A stretch of 64,000 bases of DNA from Sequoia sempervirens (lineage: Eukaryota > Streptophyta > Pinopsida > Cupressales > Cupressaceae). Below the pieces are notes generated by a model, which worked only from the letters and a program-made list of their open reading frames with translations, was not told the DNA's origin and did not search any database. Each line of letters opens with the position of its first letter. The first letter of the stretch is position 1. Position numbers and translations under genes: made by a program. Below, piece by piece: positions 10,860-23,404 of this stretch. The stretch spans positions 218,173,765 to 218,237,764 of the forward strand of contig VDFB02373365.1 in NCBI GenBank assembly GCA_007258455.2. The letters run 5' to 3'.

Positions 10860-13800
10860 CCTGTTTAGATCTGGCTCTTTATGTAGTTTCAAGAACACTG
10901 CATCCAAGTCTGCCATAGGTGGCAAAGGAAAAACCCTAAGTCGATTCGCACTGGACGCAATCTCCTCTCTTGACCATTTGACTGACCTATCCCAGTCCAC
11001 CTTACACGTTAGGTGTTTGTCAATAACTACAAGGTAGGTGGCCACATCATCCAACTGATGCTTAGAAACAGAACTATCATCAAGTGGCGTGTACACATTA
11101 TGCCACCACTCCCTCAACTGTTCCAAGTTCAAGTACTTGGGTGCGATCTTCCTTCTTCCTGTCATGATTTAAAAGAAGGCAATGGAACCATTGTAAACCC
11201 CAGTTAGGGTGTCGTCAATCTGCTTCCTTTGTTTGTAAATATTTTTCAACACTTTCTTCCTAATTTGCAATGCTTCGTACCACTCTCATGGTTCGGCGGC
11301 TCTAGAAGAAGGAAGGATTCCCTCATTCACCAATTTGTTCCAGGTGTATTCCATTATAGTTCTGGTTTTCTGTAGAAGAAGATCTGTATCTTCCTTATCT
11401 TGGGCCAATAACACCTTCAACCGCTCAGTTGTCATGACAGCATCCCTCCTTGTTGACAGGATCTCCTTAATAGCCTCATCACCCTTCACTTGCACTCCTT
11501 TCAACCAACTCATAGTGGCAAGGGTGGATTCTTTCATCCTTTCTAACTCGGTAATGGTCTCCTGAGGTAAAGGATTGGTAGCAGAGAAAGAAGGATTGAT
11601 GGATTGCAGGGGCTTCATTAATTCCTCCAAGCATTTCTTGAGATTTTCATTTTATCTCTTCAGCTCCTGCTTGGTCTTCATTTCCTTCCTCAGCTGATCC
11701 ACAATAACTGCACTAGAACCCTGGTAATCCTCAATATCCTGCTCAATGGATGTAGGCCCAAGATTAAAAGTCTGCACATTATAATCATTTCCATCCACAT
11801 CATCTATGTTTTTATCTGGAGCAGGGGTGGCAACATGAACATCTCTGTTATGAGTCTCATCTCTTTCAATCCTTGAGATCACCCTAGCCTTCTTCTTTTC
11901 TTTGTCCTTTCCAATATTGGCTAGTAATGCGTCCCAATTCGATGGTGTGTCCTCCACTACAGCCTGTTTTCTCTTCATCTCTTTTTCAAGCCAACCAGGG
12001 ATAGTGGATTCAAATTGCACCTCACTCTGCCCCACTTTTTCTTGTTGATCTTCTACTATCTCCTCATTCAAATTATGTTCATCAAGAGATTCATCTATCT
12101 TCCTTTCTTTCTTCTCAGCATGCCATTCTTCTTGTTCAAGTGAGGGAACCTTCACTGTTTCCTCTTCTTGTGGAATGACTTCTTCAGTCCTGATAGGGGA
12201 ATCCACATATGCAACCATGGGGGGCTGCATTATTTTTTCAACCTCAGTTTTTGCACTGTAAAGTTCCCCTTCATGAAATTCTCCCTTGTAGCATCTAGAT
12301 GTTCATCAACCTTTTCCTCCTCACCTAGTTCACTTCGAGTTTCATGAGAAGGAGGGATGTCATCCTGCTGCTCCTCATGAAGATTGGTAAGAGGAAAATC
12401 TTCCTTAGGCATACTGTCTCTGAGAGAAGGAGTCCTAGACCTCCTTGTATAAATTTTGGCCTTCTCCTCTGAGCTTTCAACATTTATCATTGGTGGGGAA
12501 ATCCCCTCTTCTGCCACCTTGGAGCTTGCTTTCTCTGATAATTTGACAACTCTTTTCTTCTTAGGCACAGGGGCATCAACCTCAGGACTCTACTCAGACT
12601 CCTTATTCCTTGTCCTCTTCTTGGCCTTTGGCCTTCTCTATTTTTCTGCCTCATGGACTTTTGTTTCTTGAACACCTTTAATCTTGATTTTGAGTGGGGA
12701 ATCCAACTTACCCTTGCCCTTAGGATCCTACTCGGTGGATTCTTCAAAAGTTGAGTGGGGATCCAAATCTCCCATTAGCGCATAGGTGCATTGCACACCA
12801 TTATTTTCCAGCTCCCATAGCTTGTGCTTTACCCACATCTTGGTGAATTTGAGAACTGGATCCACTAGTTCTTTCAATGCTGTCTTTTCTTCCTCCAACC
12901 AATCCACATCACCAATTGTCCTATCTTTTACCACTTCAGAGGCATGATCTTGGATCAATTTTCCATCATCCTCCAACTGATCAGGAACTGCCTTCACATT
13001 ATATAACCAGACTGACTCAACTGGAAGCCAGGAGAATTTCTTCTTTCTAACTTCAAACTCATCACTGCAATTGGCCCAATAGTCCTCCAAATTCACCTTA
13101 TGGCTATATTCTCTATTGGCTTTCTTTTGAGCCTCTCCCGTAATATCAAGTCGGGACCTCTTGGAATGGAGAGACAAGCCAAGAGCACTCAATTCCTCTT
13201 CTAAAGCCTGGGCAGAACCAATGGAAGGACATACCTCTCTAGTGCCAATCCTTAGTGGGAAATATTCACCAAAACTGGTCTTATGCTTGTGCTTCTTGAC
13301 AATGGCATCGAAGTCACAAATCTTCCTAGTTACTTCCAAGAATATGAAGTGGTCAGTGGGATACCTTGGAAGTCTGTATGGGGCCTTGTGGTAGCCATCA
13401 ATCCGAATGTAGGAGAAGGTTGGGAACTGAGTAAACCAAGCTCCATACTTCCTGATGAGCTCCTTGGCTTGATCTGAAAAACAAACATGCTTTGCTTCTT
13501 GAAGCATTCTGGTGATATACATGGTAAAGGCATCATTTTCCCTCCTATAGTTTGAACTTCCCAAATGCAACTGAGGGAAATTGTCATAAATAACATCCTA
13601 CCCGAAAATTCCTTTTGTATCTAATCCTCTATAGGGATGGAACCTAGTGAGTGCATAAACCAAATATGAGGTCATTGTGAAGGTTTTTGTCTGCAACACA
13701 TTGGAAATTTGTATATGAATTACTTGGCTAATGACCCCTGCCCAATGGTAATTAATCTTTTCTTGCTCCATCCTCACAATTGCATGGCACATCCAATTCT

Positions 13801-14405
13801 CGAACATTCTAGCACTCTTCAATCCAACCACCCAACAAAGAAAGGTGATGGCATCATAGTATTCCTTCTTGAATTTTTCTCAGTACAGCTACTTGGACAA
13901 TTTGGAGTAGTGAGACGTCAGCTTCTCCAGCCAAGAATTGATAAGTTTTTTGTGACTTCATGGTCTGGTCATCGTAGAACTCCTGAGCTACCTCAATGGT
14001 GAATTCCACTACATGAAACTGGTATGGCATGTCAAAGGTTTGGGCAATGGAGATAGGGTTGAGATTTGCAACAACCCTTCCTTGAGGATGAATTATCCTC
14101 TATGTATTACTATCATAGTGCCTTACACACTCCAGGACTAGCTCATAGCACTGCACCGTAGAAGGGAAACCAATTACATGGGACAAGCTTGATTCCATCA
14201 TTGTTCTAGTCACCAAAGGAGGATCCTTAGCCGCCATTCTTTCTTTAAACTCCTCATAGTCCCAAAGGCTGACATTTGTATCAGTGACTTCTGACCAGAC
14301 AAAAGTGATCTTACTCTCACGGACCTTGCTTTTAATGTCCAGCTTAATCCTCTCTGCATCAAACAATGAGGAACCAGATGCTGCCCTGCTTGATTCAACC
14401 TGCAC
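10839..14405 (-). pseudogene. E1 ORF1: extra protein upstream of gag, unknown function
   Basis: About 1,190 codons, now split by two frameshifts (about 13840-14090 and near 12240) and roughly seven stops. The N-terminal third (14405-12728) reads as a globular domain. The longest clean run is 280 codons (13570-12728), with an aromatic segment around FPTFSYIRIDGYHKAPYRLP. Next is a highly charged region (12727-11652) with a classical nuclear localisation-like stretch PKKKRVVKL (about 12568-12542). Then comes a helical, probably coiled-coil region (11630-11286), and a C-terminal part (11165-10839) beginning near MTGRRKIAPKYL. Ogre-type elements carry an extra ORF before gag and this occupies that place. 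I do not recognise a catalytic motif. A nuclear or nucleic-acid role is inferred from charge only. Confidence 0.6.
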
Positions 14406-15410
14406 TCAACATGGAAATCATATTAAACCATAGGAAAGAAAAGTCAATATATCAAAACACCGTTAGAATGCATCTCATATAGTCAAGGTGTTATTAAAAC
14501 CCATATAAAATGACCACAACAAATTTTGGTCTTTAAGACCATCCGCGGAATCTAAGCCAGAGAGGAATTTCGGGAAATTGTAGACCGAACGGATTCCCAG
14601 AATAACCGAGAAACACCTACTTAATCATTAAACTTGATCATTTTTCATCAATAAATTCACATGGGAGATCCAAACATGACATGAAATAATCATCAAATGC
14701 ATCATAAATTGTAAATGGATCCAACTATTTCACATTCCTTTGTGTTTCATCAATTTTTGGGAGAATCCGTGAGGGACGGATTTCCATGAAGAACTAGCCA
14801 GAAAGCAGTTTCGGGAAATTAGGGAGATGACAGACTTCGAAATAATCTAGACTCGACGGAGATCTACAAAATTTGTGAAATTCTGACTAATCGGGGCAAA
14901 GGCAAGTACTTCGGCCAAACAACTTCTATTCGGGATGAGGTCACGCCGAGTGGGGCACGTCTTGCTGAACGGCGATGAGGAAATTTATGTCAGTGAGATA
15001 CTTTCTCTTCGGGGTAAAGTCACAGTGAATCTCTCTTTGTCTCACCAACTGTCAGAGTTTAAGTAATCACATCAAACAGACTAAAATTTATCTAAATGAT
15101 GTCTCAATGAACTTTCAGAGTCCCACCGAAAGATGGAACAAACATCTCAATGTGACTATCAGGTAGTCGGGGTAAGGTCTTGGTGAAACCTATTGGTCTC
15201 ACCGACCAGCAATAACATAAGGGACCTTCGGTGTGAGAAGGACACCGTCACAGTGACATATGGACAAAGGGGGGCTTTCGGTGAAACATCTTGAGTTGGT
15301 TAAGAGGTCCTAGCGACTACATAAAGTCTCACCGACATAGAACCCCATCGGTATAACATCTAGCCAACAACATGTGGTCTCCCCAAAAAAGACCTCAGCT
15401 CGCTAAGAAA
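14406..15410. other. E1 leader and inner part of the 5' LTR, boundary unresolved
   Basis: The inner LTR end and the primer-binding site must lie here, but the matching part of the left LTR is outside the window, so I cannot fix them. Two related blocks containing TTTCGGGAAATT occur at about 14570 and 14812. The CCGAAAG-type LTR motif is already frequent from about 14940 rightwards, so the LTR probably begins before that. Confidence 0.45.
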
Positions 15411-17154
15411 AGAAGGCCTTGCTATAAAGTCCTAGCAACTGTTAGGGGTCCCACCGAAAGTGAAGGCCTCAGCAAGAGCAGGATATGTTCAGTGAAAGGT
15501 CTCGCCAAAAGACGGATGTCCCAGCGACAGAAAGGCAAATTGGTAAGACAAAAGGAGCCCGACATGAGCTCTTGGTGACAAGGGTTTTTCCTACCGATAG
15601 AAAGGCTTTCGGCGTGAGAATTACAAGGTCCTAGAGATCAAATACAAACCCATGAAGGGCTCCAGCAAGACATAGGATGATCAATATGACATCTCGCCAA
15701 ACTCGAAGGGTCATAGTGACGAGAAAAGAACAGAACTTGATGAAAGAAAAAGTGCTTGGTGGGAGGTCTTGCCGAAAGACGGATGTCTTGGAGAATCAAA
15801 TGAATATCAGCATAACTAATAATGCCCGTTATGACCTCCTGGAGACTAGAACTTGTTTCTCTAAATGCGAACATGAAAATGCATGTCGATGAGAGGCTTT
15901 CTCATGGGGTGAGGTCTTGGCGAACCCTCGTTGTCTCGCCGACTGTGAAAGAGACTTTATCAGAGTGAGAAATGATACTGTCACAGCGAACAAATATGAA
16001 CTTAGGAAGGCCTCTCGGTGAAACATAGGGTGATTGAAATGACATCTCCCTTACCTCAAAGGGTCACAGCGAAGAGATTTCAGAAGGGGTAGAAAGTCAC
16101 GACTTTACTTAGATGCCAAATCAATCACAAATTTCACAAGTTCAACTCAAGAAAAGTCAGGGATGGACCTCTCATAGATTTTCTTTGCGTTTCAGGCCCA
16201 TTTTAAGATGAAATAACCTAACATGGCCTTGTCCTGGGTCTAAAACCCTACTCACCTGCCATTAGCGCACATGCTAGCTTAGAATTCAGTTGTTTCAACT
16301 GCTAAGTCATCACTAGGGTTTACGAATTACTCTCAGGCAAGATTCATCGAAATGCAAATAGACAAACGAGCTCAAAACTCACCTGGTAGATGACAAATAA
16401 TGCAATACAGAACAACCCTAGCACAAAATAAACAAATACACAGGAACCTGAATCCCACAAGCTCTCATAATACCGATGTGCCATTCACAATTCAATTCAA
16501 AGTAGATAAATCAGACACATACCATTATAAAGCAACAATCGATCTAAAAAGTAGCAAATGTGAAGCTTCAACGATGTCCACAAGGAACAAACACAAGAAT
16601 GCATAAGAAACCATCACCAAATGAGACCAACTCAAACAAAAATTCCCAAATCCAACCAAAATCTATAAGAAAAAACTCAAAGGATGTAGCTCTCAACTCA
16701 GACAATGGCAAATAATGAGCAAAATGGCACAAAAGATCTCAAAAATCAAATAAAATCAAGCCTTCAAAGCACATACAAAGCCATTAATGCAACTGATAAG
16801 ACAGTCATGAAACCTGGGAAGCTAAAGACAGGGCGGAATCCAGGGAAATCTAGCCCACGGAGAAATCCGCAAACACTGAAAATCCCCAAACAACAAGGTC
16901 CAACCAGAAACCAAGCAAGATTCGGGAAAATCCGGCCAAGGTGGAAAATCTCGAATCAGGGCAAAAGCCCAAAATTCATCTAGAACTTAATATTTTTCAA
17001 TGAATAACCTAGAGAAAAACACTTAGGAAATCAAAAATAAACATTTAAGCACATACCTAAATACGAAAAAACCTCAAAAGGGCCAAGAAACCAAAACCGG
17101 AGTGAAAGAGGGTCCCTGCTTTCAGTGGGGCATGTGTGCAAAAACTGCACAATA
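15411..17154 (-). repeat. E1 5' LTR, outer end missing
   Basis: Direct repeat of 1-1753, about 88-90% identical by eye with many C/T and G/A changes. Similarity stops abruptly after the shared AAAACTGCA at about 17150. The last 190 bases expected from the left LTR are absent and unrelated DNA follows, so this end was lost to a deletion or recombination and no target-site duplication can be read. The LTR also extends left of 15411 by an unknown amount. Confidence 0.75.
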
Positions 17155-17836
17155 GAAATGAAGGAGCAAAACAAGCTTTAGGCCAAAAAGTACACATGTC
17201 CCTTTTCTATTGGACTGATACAAAATATATTCTCTTTTCAATTATATTTGCAATTTCACATGGAGGGAAATATTACATGAGACAAAGACTATTTTCATTT
17301 GTCATTGAAGAACATATCCTTCCTTTCAAAAGGCATCTTGAAGCTGATGTAGCAATATCCACGTGCTCCAAAATTGTTTCCACGTAATCAAGCATAAAGT
17401 GAAATAAAAGCATAAAATGCAAAAGGTAGAAGAGATAAAAGACTTATCCATGTCTACAACCTTGTCATCAAATTCAAATTGGGGAGAAGACAATATATTA
17501 TCCATACTTCATAAAAATCCTAATTTGTATTGGTTCTAGGCTATGCATTGTTCTTCTCCCATTTGTTATTCATCACTGTTGCAGAATCATAAGGCCAAAT
17601 TAGTAATGTCATCTGATAGTTGTAGCTCAATCCTTAAGAACATCCAAATACTTATCTTTCCAAGATTGAAATTCCTCTTCAATAGGCCAATTGAATTTTA
17701 TGATTTCATCATCCTTTGTTCTATAAGGGGAATATTTGAATACCACTTAGTTTGCTTCTTTGTCAAATTATTCCAGAGCAACTCCTGCATGAGAGAGCAT
17801 ATCCATGTTCTTTTTCAGCATGCTCATATCATTCCC
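17155..17836. other. Non-coding stretch right of E1
   Basis: AT-rich DNA between the broken LTR of E1 and the end of the E2 coding region. I see no conserved coding sequence, repeat or LTR boundary. It is presumably 3' flank of the E2 coding region. Confidence 0.4.
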
Positions 17837-20410
17837 CTAAAAAATTAAAGTTGCTTGTTTTGAAATCACTTCATTTGTTTCCTTCCTCCAATATTTTAGG
17901 GTTTTAATATTACCATCATCCTTCAATATGGAGGGAAGAAGACCATGATTCATATCATGAAAATTCAGGACTAGCTCCCTTATCTTTGCTGCCAAAGGCT
18001 CTATTTTTCCTCTGAATTCTTGAATTCCATTTACAGTCTTGAGGGTTGGTTTGATATTCTCAAGTGCATTGACATAATGCTTAGCTCCCATAGCCATTAT
18101 TCTCAAGTCTTGTAGTCTTGGGATCCATGTCTCCATGAGAGGAATTGCCATCTCCTTATCAATATCAAAGTTGTTTATTACATCCTTCATGGAAGAATAA
18201 TTAGCGTGGATGCTAATTAATCTATTGTTCACTCCTCTATTTAGATATTGTAAGACTGCAATGAGAATTTTCATATTGCTAACAAATATTTGTCTATCAT
18301 GTTTGTCACATTTTTCCTTATAGTCCTTCAATTCTTCAAGTAATTCCTCTTTGCTAACATCTTCTTCCTGTTGTGCACTGGATGTATCTGGCTTCTCTAC
18401 AAAAATAGGCACATTTCCCATATTGTAGGGCACAATTTCCCATGAAGAAATTGTAGGAGGTGTAGTTGCAATAGTTGTTGGCTCTTGAGAAGTAGAAGGA
18501 AAACCACTATCAGCTTCCCTTGGCTTGCTTGACTGCAAATTTTGTAGTTTCTCCTTCAACAATGACAATTTAGTATGTAATTGCATTGTTTGTTGCTGAT
18601 TCTTCTCATAATCAATCAATAAATCATTGTACTTTTTTCTTTAACTTCTCCTTCTCAGCTATGACCGATTCAATAGTTGCTTTTGTAAATTGGGAAACAT
18701 TGATTGACATTGTTGTAGCCTCAATTTTTCAAATGTCTGATGCCCTCTTTATTATGAAACCTCCCATGTAATCTATAGTAGACTCTGCAATATCACACTT
18801 CTTGGTATTAGGGGCTAGGGCCCAAATGGCCAATGTATCCCACTGTTCACTAAATGCAAATCCTTGCAGTGCAATTGTAGCTTCTTCTTCTGAGTTGTAG
18901 AGGGGGTCTATCGTATCTCTTTATTGTATCAAATTCAATGATAGAAGATAAATCTCATTTGGGCAATAAAATAATTCCACTTTTTCTTACTAGTTCTCTA
19001 CCCTCATATGCAGTTACCTTTTGATATTTCTCTTTCATTTCTTTTATTACTTGTGATTTTATGACTGCATCAGGTAAATCAAGATGGAGGCTCTTGCGCT
19101 CTATAATTTTATCTACAAATTCATCCTTCTTCACCCTCCAAACAAATTCCATGAAGGCCTTGGACTGCACAAATGAATTTAGTGCATGACTCTTCTCTTA
19201 CATCATTTTGGCTATTTCAGCCAGTGAGGTGAGCCTTGCTTAGTCTCAAACCAAGTTGTTGTGGCACAATCTCCCTAGGTGGAGATGTCATCCCTTGTAT
19301 TTTTTCCTTCATGACCAAGATCTCTTCTTCAAAATACTCTTTATATTCCACCAAGCTAGTTGATTGAACCTTTTGATTCTTTTGAGGTGGCTCTTTTGGT
19401 GGTGAAGCTTTCCTTGGCAGAGAATCAATACTAATGAACTCAAGTCCAATTGACCTTGTAAGAGATGGAGGTGTATTTGTGGCACTGGAAAAGGACTCCT
19501 TTGCTTCTTTGGTTGAGAGGGAGCAACAACTGTATCCTTTCCCTTCACCTTATTTTTATTCCTTTTGAAACAATGACCTTCTTTTCCCCAGGGGGTTGGT
19601 AAGATGGCTTTTCTTCCATTATAGGGGTATCCCCTAGATCTTGTTCATCTATATCAATGGCCTTTCCTTTTTCTTGAATTATTCTATCACCTTGTAGGTT
19701 CCCAACCAATGTTCCAAAGTTTTGGAAAATATGCTCTATCCTTCGCATTTCATTAGGAATCTCAACAAGAGTAGTGAATTGTGGATCCTTTTCTCTTATC
19801 TCTCTTTGCAATTTATCAAAATCAATCCACTCTTCTTTCTTGTCATTCTATCTTTGAAAATAAAAATGATTTCTAAAGAAATCTTTAGGGAAATAAAACT
19901 TATGAGTAAAATTTGAGCTTCTATTCCTCATCTTCAACCATGCCATGAATACTTTAGGGTCATGGTTTCTTGTTGTTGCTCTTCTCATATTTAATGGCTT
20001 GTGAATATCATTTATCTTATCCCATCCTCCTTTAATCATTACAAAATATAAAAAAGCAAGTGTATGAAGGGAAGAATGTTCCCTTTCCCTAATCTTTTAG
20101 GTGGTTGTTTTCCACATTCCCCAATTTCCACATTACTTCTCAAAAGCTAAACCTCTCTAGCACATATTTGGGTAGCAGGTGGGGTGAAACAGTTGTACCA
20201 AAAAACCCTCAAAAAAGTATAGGCAGGATAAGGGATAGCATCCCCCCATTTGTGATCAACACCCAGATCTGACCTCCTTTCCTTAGGCCTCAAAAAATCA
20301 TGCAAGGCTTTAGGTGGCATGTTTACAACCATCACTCTTCTCAACATGGAGGAAATTTTTTTTTGGAAAAGCACATAATCAAACTTTCTATCATCCTTAT
20401 CAAGGACCAT
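17837..20410 (-). pseudogene. E2 orphan ORF1-like protein, C-terminal two thirds
   Basis: Several minus-strand runs in different frames form one decayed reading: 20410-20147, 20039-19545, 19548-19309, 19170-18955 and 18619-17837. The last, 260 codons and intact, begins with a predicted coiled coil (Gln/Leu/Lys-rich) and a Ser/Thr/Pro-rich spacer, and ends as an all-helical segment. Upstream are a charged region with QPKKQR and an earlier block containing GGWDKINDIHKPLN. No RT, protease, integrase or zinc motif is present. Order (globular, charged, coiled coil) and total coding length (about 3.6 kb with the part at 22395-23404) match ORF1 of E1, though I cannot show sequence homology by eye. 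Function unknown. Confidence 0.5.
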
Positions 20411-22394
20411 AGTCCAGTGATGCAGAGCATCATATCAAACACTTAATCATCAGGGTACATCTGACCCAATTGAATCAAGAGAAGATCAAATTGAACAAGC
20501 AACTAAAATTTATTTCTCTTTTCATCAAAAATCATATTTTTTCATTTGCAAATCACAAGGAATCATTAAGCCAACTCACTTCAACACTTCTTATCACCCA
20601 CACACTTGCATCATGGTCAAGTTGATGACAAAAACCACATTAGAAAACTTTGACTCAATAAATTAGATTCACATGCATACCAAAACACCATTTCTTAATT
20701 CCACATTTAGGACTATCACCATTCTTGTAACTTGATTCTACTTAGGTAAAAAGACAACATTCACTCTTTTCTAATTCCAAGTTCTCAATAGTCCTACCAT
20801 TACTTTCATCCACATTGATTAGGCTAAAACAAGCAATTATCAAATCAGGAAACTCTGTCCATTCTTTCATCATGCATAAAATATGCCCATCTATGCAACT
20901 TACTCCTTAATAACAACAAAGCAATGTAATCTAGCCTTCAAACTATCATCAAGCATTCAAAGAAACAAAATTCATCATGTTTTAATTGAAACAATTCAAT
21001 ACATATAATACATAACCATCAGATCTACCTACTTTGTAGTCAAGACATCCTTCTTGCATAATGGACTCATATTTCCAAATCACCAAAACTATCAAACTCT
21101 GTCAACTAAACTTTATCCAAGCATTGATATAACTTCAGTACCATTTTGTAAACAATTTCAACACAATCCATTCACAAATATCACAGTTTTGGCATGCTCT
21201 CTATTTTGAGCAAACAATTCACTATATCCTCAGTAGGTCAACACATCACTAAATCAAGTGTTTCCTTTCAATCACTTAGCATCAGTCCCTAACCTCTACA
21301 CTTTTAGGAACCCATTTCAGGGTATTAACAACATACCACAAAATCAAATACACTTCTTTTGCAACAACTATTAGAAAAATTTCCTATAACGTTGGTAATG
21401 AGCCCCCATTAGGCCATTTTAACAAAGAAAGTACTTTTAAATCATCACCAAAGCAATCAAAAACTTTTAAAAAAAATTCATGATGCTTCAAAACTTAAGA
21501 ATCACTCACTTTCAAGGCCCAAAAGGTTCTACAAACCACTGTATCTCAAAACCATTAATTTAGGCTTTACAATACCAAATGCATGAGGGTTTAATGTAAA
21601 AGACCATTGAAAACCTTGAACACTCTTGCCACCACTTGAAACATGCCTTATTATGTCTGCCAAGGCTTCTTAAATCATCACCAAGCCTACGCATGTGCTG
21701 GTTCTTCATTACCATGCTTGTAGCCTCCATTCTTAAGTGGAAAACTTAGATTTTCCTCTTGGAACAGAAACAATCTTCATATCCACACCTTCCCTATTAC
21801 TTATTGACACACATTCCACTCAAAACATATTAAATAAAAAAAAACCATCTCACCATTCTACTAGCCTATAATGGTGGGATGGAGAATATTTTCCTTATAA
21901 GACTCACAAAATCCCTTAACTGGGTTTTTAAACTAGTTTTACAAAATTAACTATGTTTGGTACTAAACACAAGTAGAATCCCACAAAACCAACTTTTATT
22001 GAAGGCTAACACACTCCTTTAGAAAATCATAGCAATATTACAACCACAAAACTGATGTACAGTCCGTATAAGACTGGTAAAAGGTAGAAGACTCAAAAAA
22101 ATAAGAAAACAAGGAACTTTATTGCAAGATTTCATTCAATATTACAAAGTATCTCTTCTCCTTCAACCTTACAATGCTTTATAAATACATTTCCATCAGT
22201 TTTTGCAACTCTCCTGACTAACCAACTTCACATTCCTTTGTATTTTTTTGAATTTTACAATTTTTTGCCATTTTTTTTGCAATTTGTGTAATAAAACCAC
22301 ATTATTTGAAATTTGACTTATCAAACCCCCCTAATGACCAACTTAGGACCTTAAATACAATTAAATAGGTCTTCATATGACCTTTTATATGAAT
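20411..22394. other. Non-coding interruption of the E2 coding region
   Basis: About 2 kb of AT-rich DNA with no coding potential and no clear terminal repeats, lying between two halves of the E2 coding region. It may be an intron, or an inserted element too decayed to recognise. I see no clean GT...AG pair that would settle it. Confidence 0.4.
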
Positions 22395-23404
22395 TTACAA
22401 GTGAATATTCAATTTAGAAAAAAAATTCCTATGAGAGGCCACTAGTGAACTGGGTGCTCTTGCACCTTCCAACATTGCACAAGAAGCTCCAAGCTGCCTT
22501 TTATTATGTTCTAATGTTATATCTTGACCAAAATATGGAGCACCTTTGAACAATAACATGTGCATAAGCAACAAGTACCAAAAGAATCTAACTCCATCTT
22601 TACCCTTTTTCATCTCAACCAGGCCCTCATGATTTCTTTCTGCTAGATACCCTTCATAATCATACAAGGTGCAACATGTGGGATGTTGGATATGTGCAGC
22701 CATGTACATCCAATCTCTAGGCATGCCTATGAATGGGTCATAACCAATAATTTGGCATATAGAATAAAAGGTTCTTTGAAAGAAGGATATAAAATAACTG
22801 ATGGGGTAGTGTTCTTTGTCTGAAGGACCTAAGATTACCCTTCTACCATCTATAAATGCCAAATAATTTGGTAGTATTCAATTTTAAATGTATGCTTTAC
22901 CTTCTCATACTCTGCTTTGAATTTTTTCTCATCAATAGGCACCATATCTTCAATCCATGTAGTGAGCTTAAATTTTTTTGCAATCTCCTCTCTAGTGACC
23001 TTAACCATGTCTATCCCATCGAATGTCCTCATAGTCCTCATGACTAGATCATAGTTTCTAGCTAATGCTTTTAGCAAATCTACATCCATATAGGCATTAG
23101 GTACAATTTCCTTTCCCAAGTCTATATTCCAAGGGTTACCCATAGGAATGCCACAATTCCTTTTCCTAAACTAGCAACTAAAAATTTTCCACAAGGTGTA
23201 GGGAAATGTGGCATATTTAATAACACTTTTCTTGTCTACTAGAACTTCTATAATTTATTTCCCTCAAAATAGTAATTGGCCTTTAGGTTTTTCAGAAATC
23301 GATGGTTTTAATTGATCAGTCAGGTCCAAGACTATAGGTATGATGGGGATTTTTGAGCCAAAGGATTCTCCCTTAGATGAGGATTCTTTTACTTCTGGGG
23401 CCAT
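22395..23404 (-). pseudogene. E2 orphan ORF1-like protein, N-terminal part
   Basis: The first ATG of this reading is at 23404 (MAPEVKESSSKGES...). After stops and a frameshift the clean runs are 23143-22850 (97 codons) and 22862-22395 (155 codons), which overlap in different frames and read on as one protein. Landmarks are YDPFIGMPRDWMYMAAHIQH and FFWYLLLMHMLLFKGAPYF. The latter hydrophobic helix after a helical domain has counterparts of similar pattern in E1 ORF1 and in the E3 protein. No known family assigned. It could belong to an Ogre-like element or to a non-autonomous one. Confidence 0.5.

Larger units (their letters stand above)
1..17154 (-). mobile_element. E1: Tat/Ogre-like Ty3/gypsy LTR retrotransposon, degenerate
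   Basis: The element reads right to left. The DNA at 1-1750 recurs at about 15411-17154 as a direct repeat, which marks the LTR pair. Between them on the minus strand lie ORF1 (14405-10839), gag (about 9735-7395), protease (7394-6780), a plant-type RNase H (6147-5745), RT (about 5275-4460), RNase H (about 4460-3968) and integrase (about 3958-2760). Domain order with integrase last, the RT sequence and an extra ORF upstream of gag fit the Tat/Ogre group of Ty3/gypsy. At least ten in-frame stops and several frameshifts show it is dead. The LTRs look about 88-90% identical by eye, with many transitions, so the insertion is old. The left end lies outside the window and the right LTR lacks its outer end. 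Confidence 0.85.
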
